A stretch of 64,000 nt of DNA from Lysobacteraceae bacterium NML93-0399 (GCA_002307375.1 NTJI01000001.1:744001-808000); one strand, 5' to 3'; positions 8,139 through 18,062 are shown, numbered from the stretch's first letter. The notes: generated by a model not told the origin, from the letters alone. Numbers and translations: made by a program.

Positions 8139-9746
8139 TCAGTCGAGCGCGCGATAGCGGAAATTGCGGAAGTGCACCTTGCCTTCGCCGGCCGCATAGA
8201 TCGCAGGTTTCAGCGCATGGAAACCGCCGGCCACGTTGTGGTGATAACCCGAGACTTCCATCTGCACCGGATACTTCTCCCACGCCTGGCCGTCGTGGCT
8301 GGTGTGGATGGTGACGATGTGGCGGTTGTTGGTGACCCGCAGCCACAAGGTGCCGCCGCTGCCGGGCGCCAGCGTCGTCGGGCGCTCGAGGCCATAGCGG
8401 TGCATGACCTGGCGATCGCCATTGCTGCCCACGCCTGCGTAGAGCCGCTCGTTGTAGAACAGCAGCGCCCCGCCCTGCGCGCCGGGCTCGATCTCCATCT
8501 GCACCTCGAACTGGTAGGCCTTGTCGCCGGCGATGACCGTCAGCGGCGAGCTGTCCTTCGGCGAGCTGCCCTTGCCCTGCAGCGAGAGCACGCCGTCACC
8601 GAATCCGAGCCGCTCGTACTCGTTCTGGTCGGGATCGAAGAACGACCACTGATGGCCCAGCGAATCACCGGTGAAATCGTCCGACAGCGCCATCCCATGT
8701 TCGCCGACCGATTCGCCGGCCGGCATCTCGAGCGGCTGGCCCAGATCGCCGCCCTTCGACACGTACCAGCCGTCGTCGGTCCATTCGATCGGCTCGAGCA
8801 GGGCTTGCCGGCCGAGGGTCCAGTACCCGTTCTCGTAGCCGTGATAGATCATCCACCAGCGGTCGTCGATGCCCTCGATCACGGTGGCGTGGCCACGCGA
8901 CCACCACGGCTCGTCGCGCGTGACCGTGCGGACGATGGGATTGTGCGGCGAGTTCTCCCACGGCCCGTGGATGGAGCGCGAACGGGCGGTGATCACCATG
9001 TGCCCGGTCGGCGGGCCGGCGGTGCCGCCGACGGCGGTGGTCATGTAGTACCAGCCGTCACGGAAATTGATCTTCGGACCTTCCTGGGCGTAGGCCTCGA
9101 CGTCCCAGTGCTCGGGATACTGCCAGCCGTCGTAGACGTGGCGCGGTTCGCCGATCACCGACAGGCCATCGTCGGACAGCTGCACGTAGTCGCCGCCCGA
9201 GAGGAACAGGTAGCGCTTGCCATCCTCGCCCACGGCATGGCCGGGGTCGATGTAGCGGCCCAGGCCGACGTTGACCGGCGCGCTCCAGGGCCCGCGGATG
9301 TCGTCGGCCCACACCACGTAGTTGCTGCGCTCGTTGCCTTCCGTGCCGCCGGTGCGCGCGGGGAAGTAGATGTAGTAACGCCCCTCGTGCTTGACGATGT
9401 CGGGCGCCCAGATCGAGCCGACGTTCTGCGTGATGGCATGACCCAGCGGCTGCCAGTTCACCAGGTCGCGCGAATGCCAGATCGGCAGGCCCGGATAGGC
9501 ATCGAAGGACGACATGGTCATGTAGTAGTCGTCGCCGTCCTTGACCACCGAAGGATCGGGCCGGTCGCCGGCGAACACCGGGTTGAGGAAGGTGCCGTTG
9601 CCCAGATCGGCCTTGCGTTGGTGCTCGATGCCGCGTGCCCAGGGTGAGTCGGCTCCCGGCTGCGCGACGGCCGCGCCGCCGGCAATCGACAGGCCGATCG
9701 CGCAGGCGACAACGAGGACGGGGACGCGCAGCTTCGACAACGGCAT
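8139..9746 (-). CDS. Secreted glycoside hydrolase family 43 (beta-xylosidase/arabinofuranosidase-like)
   Basis: This 535-residue exported enzyme has a signal peptide (about residues 1-28) and a five-bladed GH43 propeller. Candidate residues are Asp64 (DRPDPSVV, base), Asp167 (YIDPGH, pKa modulator) and Glu222 (QEGPK, acid). A C-terminal beta-sandwich (about 340-535) is the accessory domain usual in xylosidase-type GH43. It probably releases xylose or arabinose from xylan or pectic side chains, feeding the divergent xylB-xylA genes. The ATG at 9746 directly precedes the signal peptide. Its promoter carries the shared operator at 9780-9797. Confidence 0.88.
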   Translation of the reverse strand: MPLSKLRVPVLVVACAIGLSIAGGAAVAQPGADSPWARGIEHQRKADLGNGTFLNPVFAGDRPDPSVVKDGDDYYMTMSSFDAYPGLPIWHSRDLVNWQPLGHAITQNVGSIWAPDIVKHEGRYYIYFPARTGGTEGNERSNYVVWADDIRGPWSAPVNVGLGRYIDPGHAVGEDGKRYLFLSGGDYVQLSDDGLSVIGEPRHVYDGWQYPEHWDVEAYAQEGPKINFRDGWYYMTTAVGGTAGPPTGHMVITARSRSIHGPWENSPHNPIVRTVTRDEPWWSRGHATVIEGIDDRWWMIYHGYENGYWTLGRQALLEPIEWTDDGWYVSKGGDLGQPLEMPAGESVGEHGMALSDDFTGDSLGHQWSFFDPDQNEYERLGFGDGVLSLQGKGSSPKDSSPLTVIAGDKAYQFEVQMEIEPGAQGGALLFYNERLYAGVGSNGDRQVMHRYGLERPTTLAPGSGGTLWLRVTNNRHIVTIHTSHDGQAWEKYPVQMEVSGYHHNVAGGFHALKPAIYAAGEGKVHFRNFRYRALD

Positions 9747-9779
9747 TTTCGATTCTCCAGACAGGCGCGGCGTTGCATT

Positions 9780-9846
9780 AATGACACCGCAGGCCATCGG
9801 ACCCTAGCAGAGCGCTGTTGCTGCCTGCATTTTGCGATGCAGCAAG
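9780..9846 (-). promoter_or_regulatory. Promoter of the GH43 gene: shared element, -10 and operator
   Basis: Reading the minus strand, the order is a TTGCTGCATCGCAAAATGC element (9827-9845), CGCTCTGC followed by TAGGGT as a candidate -10 (9801-9806), then the operator whose plus-strand form is AATGACACCGCAGGCCAT (9780-9797). The same order and near-identical spacing occur before both TonB receptors. The operator ends 34 bp before the GH43 start codon. Confidence 0.65.
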
Positions 9847-9904
9847 GCATTTTCCCGTTGCGTGGATACAGTGACCCGGTCTTCGCGCCGGCTCTGGACC
9901 TCGA

Positions 9905-9922
9905 AATGACACCGCTAGCCAT
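9905..9922 (+). promoter_or_regulatory. Operator-like site upstream of xylB
   Basis: AATGACACCGCTAGCCAT shares the first ten bases and the GCCAT end with the site at 9780-9797, giving two copies in the 203-bp gap between the divergent GH43 and xylB genes. It lies 28 bp before the xylB start codon, over or downstream of the likely transcription start, as expected for repression. Confidence 0.65.
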
Positions 9923-9949
9923 CGTTATCGCCGGTTCGGTGCGATCCGC

Positions 9950-11443
9950 ATGACCCTGGTCGCGGGCATCGATGCGGGTACCCAGAGCGTCAAGGTGCTG
10001 GTCTACGACAGCGAGACGCGCGAGGTTCTCGGCGCCGCGAGCACGCCGGTGGCCCTGGTCGAACGCGACGACGGCACCCGCGAGCAGCAGGCACAGTGGT
10101 GGACGGCGGCCATTGCCGAGTGCTTCTCGAAGATCGACCCGGCCATCCGCCGGCGCATCCGCGCGTTGGGCGTGTCGGGCCAGCAGCATGGTTTCGTGCC
10201 CGTGGATGCGGCCGGGGTGGTCGTCGCGCCGGTCAAACTCTGGTGCGACACCAGCACCCAGGCCGAATGCGACGCGATCATGGCCGCGGTCGGCGGGCCG
10301 GCCGCCTGCATCGCCGCGGCCGGCAATCCCATCCTCGCCGGCTACACCGCGTCCAAGCTCGCCTGGACACGCACCCATCGGCCCGACGCCTGGCGCGCGA
10401 TGCGCACCATCCTGCTGCCGCACGACTACCTCAACTTCTGGCTGACCGGCGAGCGTTTCATGGAAGCCGGCGATGCTTCGGGCACCGGCTGGCTGGACGT
10501 CCGCACGCGCCGCTGGTCGCCCGAACTGCTGGCGGCGATCGATCCCGATCGTGATCTCACCGCGAGCCTGCCGCCGTTGCTCGACGCGGACGCCAGCGTG
10601 CCGATCCAGGCATCGACCGCCGAAGCGCTGGGCCTGTCGACCGAGGTCCGCGTGTCGGTCGGCGGCGGCGATAACATGATGGCCGCCATCGGCACCGGCA
10701 ACGTCGTGCCCGGGCGCCTGACGATGAGCCTGGGCACCTCGGGCACCCTGTTCGCGCATGCCGCGCAGCCGGTGATCGACGACGATGCGCGCTGGGCCGC
10801 GTTCTGCGCCTCGGCCGACGGCTGGCTGCCGCTGATCTGCACGATGAACTGCACCGTGGCCACCGAGACCATCGGCCGGCTGCTGGGCCTGGACACGGCA
10901 GCGCGCGAAGCGCTGCTGGCCGATACCGCGCCGGGCGCCGATGGCCTGCTGTTGCTGCCGTTCTTCAACGGCGAACGCACGCCCAACCTGCCCGCCGGCC
11001 GCGGCTGCCTGCACGGCATGACGCCATCGAACATGACGCCTGCGCACCTGGTGCGCGCGGCAATGGAAGGCGCGACCTGCAGCCTGCGCAGCGGTTACGA
11101 CGCGCTCGTCGAGGCGGGCCTGCAGTTCGACACCCTGCTGCTGACCGGCGGCGGCAGCCGCAGCGCGATCTGGCGACAGATGGCCGCCGACATGCTCGAA
11201 CTGCCGGTCCGCGTGCCCGTGCAGGCGGAAGGTGCGGCCTTCGGCGCGGCTCTGCAGGCGCTGTGGGCCCTGCAACGCCAGGGTGGTGATGCCGGCACGC
11301 TCGCCGACCTCGTCGACGCCCACGTGCAGTTCGACGATGCAGCCGCCGCGCTGCCGACCGACGCCGGCGTCGACGCCTACCGCACGCAGTACCGCGCTTT
11401 CGGGCGTCACCTCGACGCGATCGCACCGCTCTATCGCGGCTGA
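9950..11443 (+). CDS. xylB: Xylulokinase
   Basis: This 497-residue FGGY-family kinase phosphorylates D-xylulose to xylulose 5-phosphate. The N-terminal ATP/sugar-binding start [15 protein letters not shown], the GQQHG sugar loop (about residue 80), the phosphate-binding SLGTSGTLF (about 260) and [15 protein letters not shown] (about 400) are all visible. Length is normal. It is followed 31 bp later by xylA and preceded by an operator-like site. Cytoplasmic. Confidence 0.95.
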   Translation: MTLVAGIDAGTQSVKVLVYDSETREVLGAASTPVALVERDDGTREQQAQWWTAAIAECFSKIDPAIRRRIRALGVSGQQHGFVPVDAAGVVVAPVKLWCDTSTQAECDAIMAAVGGPAACIAAAGNPILAGYTASKLAWTRTHRPDAWRAMRTILLPHDYLNFWLTGERFMEAGDASGTGWLDVRTRRWSPELLAAIDPDRDLTASLPPLLDADASVPIQASTAEALGLSTEVRVSVGGGDNMMAAIGTGNVVPGRLTMSLGTSGTLFAHAAQPVIDDDARWAAFCASADGWLPLICTMNCTVATETIGRLLGLDTAAREALLADTAPGADGLLLLPFFNGERTPNLPAGRGCLHGMTPSNMTPAHLVRAAMEGATCSLRSGYDALVEAGLQFDTLLLTGGGSRSAIWRQMAADMLELPVRVPVQAEGAAFGAALQALWALQRQGGDAGTLADLVDAHVQFDDAAAALPTDAGVDAYRTQYRAFGRHLDAIAPLYRG

Positions 11444-11474
11444 TTTCTTCTCCCCTTCGACCACGGACTCCGAC

Positions 11475-12818
11475 ATGCCCACCCAGGTTTTCACCGGCGA
11501 TACCACCTTCTTCCCCGGCATCGGACGCATCGCCTTCGAAGGGCCGGACTCCGACAATCCGCTGGCCTTCAAGGTCTACGACGCCGGGCGCAAGATCGGC
11601 GACCGCACGATGGCCGAACACCTGCGCTTTGCCGCCTGCTACTGGCACAGCTTCTGCGGCAATGGCGCCGACCCCTTCGGCCCCGGCTCGCGCGCCTATC
11701 CCTGGGACGCGGGCAGCGGCAGCGCGCTGCACAAGGCCGAGGCGCGTCTGGACGCGGCATTCGAGTTCTTCACCAAGCTGGGCGTGCCCTACTGGTGCTT
11801 CCACGATGTCGACCTGGCGCCGGATGCCGACGACATCGACACGTACGAGAAGAACCTCCAGCACATGGTCGCGCTGGCCAAGCAGAGGCAGCAGGCCACC
11901 GGCATGCAGCTGCTGTGGGGCACGGCGAACCTGTTCTCGCATCCGCGTTACATGAACGGTGCGTCGACCAATCCGGACTTCGCCGTCGTCGCGCGCGCCG
12001 CGGTGCAGGTGAAGGCGGCACTGGACGCGACGGTCGAGCTGGGCGGCGCGAACTACGTGTTCTGGGGTGGCCGCGAAGGCTATGCCTGTCTGCACAACAC
12101 GCAGATGAAGCGCGAGCAGGATCACATGGCGCGCTTCCTGACCGCCGCGCGCGATTACGGCCGCAGCATCGGCTTCACCGGCAATTTCCTCATCGAGCCC
12201 AAGCCGATGGAGCCGATGAAGCACCAGTACGATTTCGACAGCGCGACCTGCGTCGGCTTCCTGCGCGCGCACGGGCTGGACCAGGATTTCAAGCTCAACA
12301 TCGAGGCCAACCACGCCACGCTGTCGGGCCACAGCTTCGAGCACGACCTGCAGGTGGCGAGCGATGCCGGCATGCTCGGCAGCATCGACGCCAACCGCGG
12401 CAATCCGCAGAACGGCTGGGATACCGACCAGTTCCCGACCGACCTCTACGACACCGTCGGCGCGATGCTGGTCGTGCTGCGCCAGGGCGGTCTGGCGCCC
12501 GGCGGTCTGAACTTCGACGCCAAGGTGCGCCGTGAATCGACGGATGCGGAAGATCTGTTCGCCGCGCACATTGGCGGCATGGATGCATTCGCGCGCGGGC
12601 TGGAAGTGGCGCATGCGCTGCTCACGCGTTCGCCGCTCGAACAGTGGCGCCAGACCCGCTACGAGAGCTTCGACGCGGGCGATGGCCTGGCCTTCGCCAA
12701 CGGCGAACTCGACCTGCAGGCCCTGCGCGCGTTTGCGGTACGCTCCGGCGAGCCGCAGCAGCGCAGTGGACGCCAGGAAGCCTACGAGAACCTGGTCAAC
12801 CAGTACCTGTTGCGCTGA
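11475..12818 (+). CDS. xylA: Xylose isomerase
   Basis: This 447-residue enzyme converts D-xylose to D-xylulose using divalent metals. The catalytic FHDVD motif (His110, Asp113), the metal-binding [16 protein letters not shown] block and the [12 protein letters not shown] segment are intact. The length fits the class II (about 440-residue) isomerases. It is the second gene of xylB-xylA-porter-mgsA and depends on uptake by the downstream sugar porter and the upstream secreted GH43. Confidence 0.96.
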   Translation: MPTQVFTGDTTFFPGIGRIAFEGPDSDNPLAFKVYDAGRKIGDRTMAEHLRFAACYWHSFCGNGADPFGPGSRAYPWDAGSGSALHKAEARLDAAFEFFTKLGVPYWCFHDVDLAPDADDIDTYEKNLQHMVALAKQRQQATGMQLLWGTANLFSHPRYMNGASTNPDFAVVARAAVQVKAALDATVELGGANYVFWGGREGYACLHNTQMKREQDHMARFLTAARDYGRSIGFTGNFLIEPKPMEPMKHQYDFDSATCVGFLRAHGLDQDFKLNIEANHATLSGHSFEHDLQVASDAGMLGSIDANRGNPQNGWDTDQFPTDLYDTVGAMLVVLRQGGLAPGGLNFDAKVRRESTDAEDLFAAHIGGMDAFARGLEVAHALLTRSPLEQWRQTRYESFDAGDGLAFANGELDLQALRAFAVRSGEPQQRSGRQEAYENLVNQYLLR

Positions 12819-12828
12819 GGATCATGGG

Positions 12829-12849
12829 GCCGGGCGCTTCGCGCCCGGC
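12829..12849. terminator. GC-rich hairpin between xylA and the sugar porter gene
   Basis: A perfect stem GCCGGGCGC-TTC-GCGCCCGGC lies in the 74-bp gap. It has no following T-run, so it is more likely an mRNA-stabilising or partial attenuating hairpin than a full intrinsic terminator. Confidence 0.35.
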
Positions 12850-12892
12850 GGGGAGGACGCGGCCACGGCCGCCCGCAACGGGACATACCGGC

Positions 12893-14320
12893 ATGCACCA
12901 GCGCACCGACGGCCAGGCGGCCACGCGCGACGGCGAGAACACCGCCTTCATCATTCTCATCAGCTGTGTCGCGACGATCGGCGGCTTTCTGTTCGGCTTC
13001 GATTCGGGCGTCATCAACGGCACCGTTGACGGCCTGCAGCGCGCCTTCGATTCCGATTCGGTCGGCACCGGCTTCAATGTCGCCTCGATGCTGATCGGCT
13101 GCGCGATCGGCGCGTTCTTCGCCGGCACGCTGGCCGATCGCTTCGGCCGCCGCAACGTGCTCATTGTCGCGGCGGTGTTCTTCCTGGTCTCGGCCTGGGG
13201 CTCGGGCATTGCCGGCGGCTCGGCGGAGTTCGTGTTCTACCGCATGCTCGGCGGCCTGGCGGTCGGCGCGGCCAGCGTGATGTCGCCGGCCTACATCAGC
13301 GAAGTGTCGGCGGCGAAATACCGCGGGCGACTGGCCACGGTGCAGCAGATCGCGATCATCTCCGGCCTGTTCGCCGCCTTCCTCAGCAACTATCTGCTGG
13401 CCAACCAGGCCGGCGGTTCGACCGCCATCGCTTGGGGCGGCTACGAGACCTGGCGCTGGATGTTCTGGGTGGAAATGGTGCCGGCGGCGATCTTCCTGCT
13501 GGCGCTGCTGCTGATTCCCGAAAGCCCGCGCTTCCTCGTCGCCCGCGGTCGCCGCGAGCATGCACAGGCGGTGCTCGTTCGCCTGTACGGCCGGACGGCC
13601 GGCACGCGCAAGCTCGAGGAGATCGAGGTGTCGTTGTCGGCCGATCACCGTCCGCGTCTGTCGGATCTGATCAGCCAGGCTACCGGTCGCGTGCGGCCGA
13701 TCGTCTGGGTCGGCATCGGCCTGGCGGTGTTCCAGCAGTTGGTCGGCATCAACGTGGTGTTCTATTACGGCGCGGTGCTGTGGCAGGCGGTCGGGTTCTC
13801 GGAGAACGACGCCCTGCTGATCAACGTGCTGTCGGGCGCGCTGAGCATCGGTGCATGCATCGTGTCGCTGCTGCTGGTCGACCGCATCGGCCGCAAGCCG
13901 CTGCTGTGGATCGGCTCGGCCGGCATGGCGGTCACGCTCGTCGGCGTCACGGTCGCGTTCGCCACCGGCACGCTCGGCGACGACGGCCGTCTGGTGCTGT
14001 CCGATTCGATGGGCCTGCTGGCGCTGGTCGCGGCCAATCTGTACGTGATCTTCTTCAACGCCTCATGGGGCCCGGTGATGTGGGTCATGCTCGGCGAGAT
14101 GTTCCCCAACCAGATCCGCGGCTCCGGCCTGGCGGTCGCCGGCCTGTTCCAGTGGGGCGCCAACTTCCTGATCACCTGGACCTTCCCGATGCTGCTCGCC
14201 GGCATCGGACTGGCCGGCGCCTACGGCCTGTACGCGGCTGCCGCCGCGCTGTCGGTGGTGTTCGTGCTGCGCTACGTGCACGAAACCCGCGGCCGCGAAC
14301 TCGAGCAGATGCAGGGCTGA
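12893..14320 (+). CDS. MFS sugar porter family symporter, XylE-like
   Basis: This 475-residue, 12-helix major facilitator protein has the sugar-porter signatures GTLADRFGRRN (loop 2-3), PESPRFL before the central cytoplasmic loop, VDRIGRKPLL (loop 8-9) and QQLVGINVVFYYG in helix 7. The last is the sugar-binding region of XylE and GLUT proteins. Location after xylA points to proton-coupled D-xylose uptake across the inner membrane. Specificity is inferred from context. Its stop codon overlaps the start of the next gene (TGATG). Confidence 0.9.
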   Translation: MHQRTDGQAATRDGENTAFIILISCVATIGGFLFGFDSGVINGTVDGLQRAFDSDSVGTGFNVASMLIGCAIGAFFAGTLADRFGRRNVLIVAAVFFLVSAWGSGIAGGSAEFVFYRMLGGLAVGAASVMSPAYISEVSAAKYRGRLATVQQIAIISGLFAAFLSNYLLANQAGGSTAIAWGGYETWRWMFWVEMVPAAIFLLALLLIPESPRFLVARGRREHAQAVLVRLYGRTAGTRKLEEIEVSLSADHRPRLSDLISQATGRVRPIVWVGIGLAVFQQLVGINVVFYYGAVLWQAVGFSENDALLINVLSGALSIGACIVSLLLVDRIGRKPLLWIGSAGMAVTLVGVTVAFATGTLGDDGRLVLSDSMGLLALVAANLYVIFFNASWGPVMWVMLGEMFPNQIRGSGLAVAGLFQWGANFLITWTFPMLLAGIGLAGAYGLYAAAAALSVVFVLRYVHETRGRELEQMQG

Positions 14321-15192
14321 TGCGGCTCGGCCTGGCCGCCAACCGTCGACACCACGCCAGTGCCGACGCTGCGCTGTTCCGCTGGCTGCGTGCCAGCGGC
14401 GCAGGTCTGCGCGAACTCGACGCGGGATTGCATGCGGTGGGCCGCACCTTCGACGCGATCGCGCATCACCACGCACTCGACGGTTTCGAAGGCCTGCGGC
14501 GATATCCCTTCGGCCGCGACGGCGGACTGATGAAGCTCGTCGCCGAGGTCGTCGGCATGGGCGAAGGCCGCACGCTCGACGGCGCGGTCTACCTGATCGA
14601 CCCGGTCGATCCGTCGTCGATCTTTCCCGAAGCGGTCGCGCTCAAGCGCCAGTGCGTGATCCAGGGCAAGCCGTTCCTGTCGACCGTGGCGTCTGCCCGC
14701 GACTGGGTGGAATCCGAGCGCATCCACGCAGGGCTGTCACCGGATGCCGGTGCCGACGACCTGCACGCATTCGACGCACAGACCGTGGCCCTGATCGCCC
14801 ACGACGCGATGAAGCCGCGCATGCTCGATTTCGCCGACCGCCACTTCGACCTGCTGTCACGCTTCGCCCACCGTATCGCCACCGGCACCACCGGCCAGCG
14901 CCTCAACGAACTGGCCTGGCGCCGCGGCTGGCCGCAGGACCAGGCCTGGACGCACCGTTTCCAGAGCGGTCCGCTCGGCGGCGACGCGCAGATCGCCGAC
15001 CTCGTCCTCGACGGCCGCTGCCATCGCGCAGTGTTCTTCGAAGACCCGCATGTCGCGCGTCAGCACGAAGCCGACATCCAGCTGCTCGAGCGTGCAGTGA
15101 CGACCGTGACCGACACGGTGGCCTGCCTGACGTCGCCACCGGTCGCCGACCGGTGGGCGGTGGCGGCGACACGCCGGTCGTCGATGCGCTGA
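14320..15192 (+). CDS. mgsA: Methylglyoxal synthase with a duplicated N-terminal MGS-like domain
   Basis: This 290-residue protein is about twice the length of E. coli MgsA (152). The C-terminal half (about residues 155-285) keeps the catalytic set: His161-Asp162, Lys165, TGTTG at 188-192, GPLGGD ending in Asp222, Asp242, and His249/Asp252. The N-terminal half (about 1-132) aligns with the same fold (PFGRDGG, AVYLIDP, STVASARDW) but lacks the HD pair and TGTTG. It converts dihydroxyacetone phosphate to methylglyoxal, a relief route when sugar phosphates accumulate. This fits its translational coupling to the sugar porter. Confidence 0.85.
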   Translation: MRLGLAANRRHHASADAALFRWLRASGAGLRELDAGLHAVGRTFDAIAHHHALDGFEGLRRYPFGRDGGLMKLVAEVVGMGEGRTLDGAVYLIDPVDPSSIFPEAVALKRQCVIQGKPFLSTVASARDWVESERIHAGLSPDAGADDLHAFDAQTVALIAHDAMKPRMLDFADRHFDLLSRFAHRIATGTTGQRLNELAWRRGWPQDQAWTHRFQSGPLGGDAQIADLVLDGRCHRAVFFEDPHVARQHEADIQLLERAVTTVTDTVACLTSPPVADRWAVAATRRSSMR

Positions 15193-15295
15193 CGCCTTCG
15201 CGCCTGCGGGCGCGCCTCTCCTTACCCCCTGCTCTCGCTTTGGGCCTAGGCTCTGTTGTCGCTTGCTCCGGCTGTCGTCCTTGCGGGCGCTCATG

Positions 15296-15420
<125 letters not shown>

Positions 15421-15424
15421 CGTA

Positions 15425-15901
15425 CGAGCCGTAAAGCGAGCCGAGCACCGGAGTCTGGCGCGGCCGTAGAGCAGCCCATGTCTGAGCGAAGCGAGTTTGG
15501 GCTGCGTGCCGCGTCAGGCGAGGAGCGCAGGGGACCGCCGCGGCTTCATGCGGCGGATCGCGTCCGGCGAAAGGACCTTTTGGTTTCTTTTGGGTCCCTC
15601 CAAAAGAAACTCGCACGCGCAGCGGGCGAAAGCTCTGCACCTGCTTCGGCTTTGGCCTGTGCTGTTTCCAGAAAAAAGCAAGATCAAACCCAGAGCTTCC
15701 ACACGCTCCGCGCGCGGCTTACTTTTGTCTTGTCAAAAGTAAGCAAAACCGCTTTCGCCGGACGCGATCCGCCGCGATACAGCCGCGGCGGTCCCCTGCG
15801 CTTCTCGGACGACGGGGCACGCAGCCCAAACTCGCTGCGCTCAGACATGGGCTGCTCTTCGACCCCGTCGTCCTGCGATGCTCGGCTCGCTCTACGGCTC
15901 G
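15425..15901. repeat. 477-bp imperfect inverted repeat (about 150-bp arms)
   Basis: The left arm 15425-15574 is the reverse complement of 15749-15901 with few mismatches and small gaps. Matching blocks include CGAGCCGTAAAGCGAGCCGA, CAGCCCATGTCTGAGCG, TTTGGGCTGCGTGCC and GGATCGCGTCCGGCGAAAG. Two smaller hairpins sit inside: 15582-15610 (GTTTCTTTTGG / CCAAAAGAAAC) and 15718-15743 (CTTACTTTTG / CAAAAGTAAG). Open frames across it have no protein-like features. It lies between convergent mgsA and the TRAP operon. Confidence 0.85.
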
Positions 15902-15910
15902 GGTGAGAGC

Positions 15911-15995
15911 CAAAGCAGCAGCAACAGCAAGCAAGAGCAAAGCAAGGCAAGCCAAAAGCAAGCAAGAGCAAAAGCAAAAGCAAAAGCAAACAGCC
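15911..15995. repeat. Purine-rich tandem repeats (AGCAA / AAAAGC)
   Basis: Irregular AGC, AACAGC, AAGCAAG and AAAAGC units run to about 15990. Their complement (GCTGTTGCTGC, GCTTTTGC) mirrors the composition of the 15296-15420 block, so the low-complexity DNA also flanks the inverted repeat symmetrically. Confidence 0.75.
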
Positions 15996-16025
15996 AGGGA
16001 AGGTCTGAACAATTCCGCTACTGAC

Positions 16026-16110
16026 CGTCATTCCCGCGAAAGCAGGAATCCAGGGCCTTTGGTTTTCAATACTTCAAGTCGCTGGATCCCCGCTTTCGCG
16101 GAGATGACGG
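16026..16110. repeat. Intergenic hairpin repeat (CGTCATTCCCGCGAAAGC type)
   Basis: Left arm 16026-16053 and right arm 16082-16109 are nearly perfect inverted copies (CGTCATTCCCGCGAAAGC.GGAATCCAG). This sequence type, ATTCCC...GGGAAT, is widespread as a small dispersed repeat in beta- and gammaproteobacteria. Confidence 0.8.
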
Positions 16111-16206
16111 CAATCATTCAGACCCTCCCCAGGCCGCCGCATCGCCTGCTCGCGAACGCAAGACAGGTCGCGACTCAGTCTGAAATTCTTGAAGACACAA
16201 ACAGAG

Positions 16207-16228
16207 ACGGCCCCGCAAGCGGGGCCGT
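16207..16228 (-). terminator. Intrinsic terminator of the TRAP operon
   Basis: On the minus strand the stem ACGGCCCCGC-TT-GCGGGGCCGT is followed by a T-rich stretch (CTCTGTTTGTGTC). It sits about 30 bp beyond the dctM stop codon. Confidence 0.7.
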
Positions 16229-16258
16229 CCGAAACACCTCAGAAAAAAGCAGTGCCGA

Positions 16259-17542
16259 TCAGGCCCGCAACACCGCCGGCAGCCACAACGACATCTCCGG
16301 AAACAGCGCCACGATCAGCAGCACGAGCAACCCCGCGAGCCAGAACGGCCAGATGGTGCGCATACTCTCGAACACGCTGATCTTGCCGATCGCCGTACCG
16401 ATGAAGAGCACCGAGCCCACCGGCGGGGTCACCAGGCCCAGGCCGCCGGCCAGCACCAGTACCAGGCCGAAGTGGATCGGATCGATGCCGTAGGCGCGGG
16501 CGACGGGCAGGAAGATCGGCGTGCAGATCAGGATCAGCGGCGCCAGGTCCATGAAGGTGCCCAGCAGCAACAGCACCAGGATGATCATCAGCAGCACGGC
16601 CAGCCTGCTGTGCGCGAACGACTGCAGGAACTCGACCGCCGCCGCAGGCACCTGCAGATAGGCCAGCAGCCAGCCGAACACCGATGCGGTCGCGATCACG
16701 AACAGGATCACACCTGTGCTGCGCGCCGCATGCAGGATCGTCGACTTGAACTCGGCCAGTCGCAGCTGCCGGTACAGCACGATCGTCACCAGCAACGCGT
16801 AGCCGACTGCCACCGCGGCGCTCTCGACCGCGGTGAAGATGCCCATGCGGATGCCGACGAAGATCAACGCCACCAGGCCCAGACCCGGCAGAGCCGACAC
16901 CAGGCGCACCAGCACCGCGCGCCAGCCGGGGAAGATCTCCACGCCGTAGCCGCGATGGCGCGCGACCATGTAGCCGGTGAACATCAGCACGACGGTCATC
17001 AGCAGCGCCGGCACGATGCCGGCCGCGAACAGGTCGGCGATCGACAGCCCGCCCCCCGCGGCCGCGGTGAACAGGATCAGGTTGTGCGAGGGCGGCACCA
17101 GCAGCGCCACCAGCGCGGCGGTGATGCTGACGTTGACCGCGAAGTCGCGGTCGTAGCCACGCTTGACCATCTGCGGAATCATCGTGCCGCCCACGGCCGA
17201 CACGTCGGCGATCGCCGAGCCCGACACGCCACCGAAGAACAGCGACGACAGCACCGACACCTGTCCCAGGCCACCGCGCATGCGGCCCACCAGCGACGAG
17301 GCCAATGCGATCAGGCGTTCGGAGATGCCGCCGCGCATCATGATCTCGCCGGCGAAGATGAAGAGCGGAATGGCGATCAGCGAGGCCGAACCGATGCCGG
17401 CCGAGACCTGCTGGACCAGCACGATCGACGGCAGGTCGAGGTAGAGCAGCGTCGCCAGCGCGGCGGCGGCCAGCGCGAATGCGACCGGCACACCGAGCAT
17501 CAGCAGCACGGCGAAGACGAAGAAGAGAATCGCAATACCCAT
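16259..17542 (-). CDS. dctM: TRAP transporter large permease DctM
   Basis: This 427-residue, roughly 12-helix membrane subunit of a tripartite ATP-independent periplasmic transporter has the DctM/SiaM signatures FIFAGEIMMRGGIS, FGGVSGSAIADVSAVGGTMIP and PPSHNLI. It drives sodium- or proton-coupled uptake of the ligand delivered by DctP. It is the last gene of hydratase-dctP-dctQ-dctM, one base after the dctQ stop. Context in a pectin region suggests a uronate or unsaturated oligouronide as ligand (inference). Confidence 0.93.
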   Translation of the reverse strand: MGIAILFFVFAVLLMLGVPVAFALAAAALATLLYLDLPSIVLVQQVSAGIGSASLIAIPLFIFAGEIMMRGGISERLIALASSLVGRMRGGLGQVSVLSSLFFGGVSGSAIADVSAVGGTMIPQMVKRGYDRDFAVNVSITAALVALLVPPSHNLILFTAAAGGGLSIADLFAAGIVPALLMTVVLMFTGYMVARHRGYGVEIFPGWRAVLVRLVSALPGLGLVALIFVGIRMGIFTAVESAAVAVGYALLVTIVLYRQLRLAEFKSTILHAARSTGVILFVIATASVFGWLLAYLQVPAAAVEFLQSFAHSRLAVLLMIILVLLLLGTFMDLAPLILICTPIFLPVARAYGIDPIHFGLVLVLAGGLGLVTPPVGSVLFIGTAIGKISVFESMRTIWPFWLAGLLVLLIVALFPEMSLWLPAVLRA

Positions 17543-17543
17543 C

Positions 17544-18062
17544 TCAGCGGCCCTCCCCGGCCGGCGTGGCGCGGAACACGCCGACGAACTGGTTGAGGGC
17601 GAACACCACCATCAGCGCACCGCCCAGCGACAGCGGCAGATAGTTGATGCTCTGCGGCAGTCGCGCGCCGGCGGCCTTGATGTGCAGGCCGTCGAACAGC
17701 AGCACCGCGCCCCACCAGGCGAGCACCGCGCCGATGGCGATGATCACCAGCGGCACCAGCATCTGTACCAGCCGGCGGATCGCAGGCCGCATGTGGTCCT
17801 GCAGCAGGAAGAAGCCGAAATGGCGGTTGGTATGCACACCCGCCGCCGCGCCCAGGCTCATCGCGACGCTCAGCAGCAGCAGCGTGACCGGTTCGGTCCA
17901 GCTGGGTGAATCGTTGATCACGTAGCGCGCGAACACCTGCCATCCCTGCACGACGACCAACCCGGCGAGGGCGGTCGCCGCGATGGCGATGACGAAATCG
18001 GCGAGCCGGTCGAGCGCGGTCCTGGGAGCGCCGTCCGGCGCGAGGGTCGTGTCTTCGGACAT
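17544..18062 (-). CDS. dctQ: TRAP transporter small permease DctQ
   Basis: This 172-residue, four-helix membrane protein carries the DctQ core (VFARYVINDSPSWTEPVTLLLL, GVHTNRHFGF) and would pair with DctM. Start at 18062 was chosen because the ATG precedes a short polar N-terminus before helix 1. The upstream extension overlaps dctP. The 25-bp gap to dctP is consistent with one operon. Confidence 0.9.
   Translation of the reverse strand: MSEDTTLAPDGAPRTALDRLADFVIAIAATALAGLVVVQGWQVFARYVINDSPSWTEPVTLLLLSVAMSLGAAAGVHTNRHFGFFLLQDHMRPAIRRLVQMLVPLVIIAIGAVLAWWGAVLLFDGLHIKAAGARLPQSINYLPLSLGGALMVVFALNQFVGVFRATPAGEGR

Noticed and set aside
15478..16031. Several overlapping frames on both strands across the inverted repeat
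   Set aside because: They are palindrome shadows; the two strands give near-identical peptides because the DNA is self-complementary.
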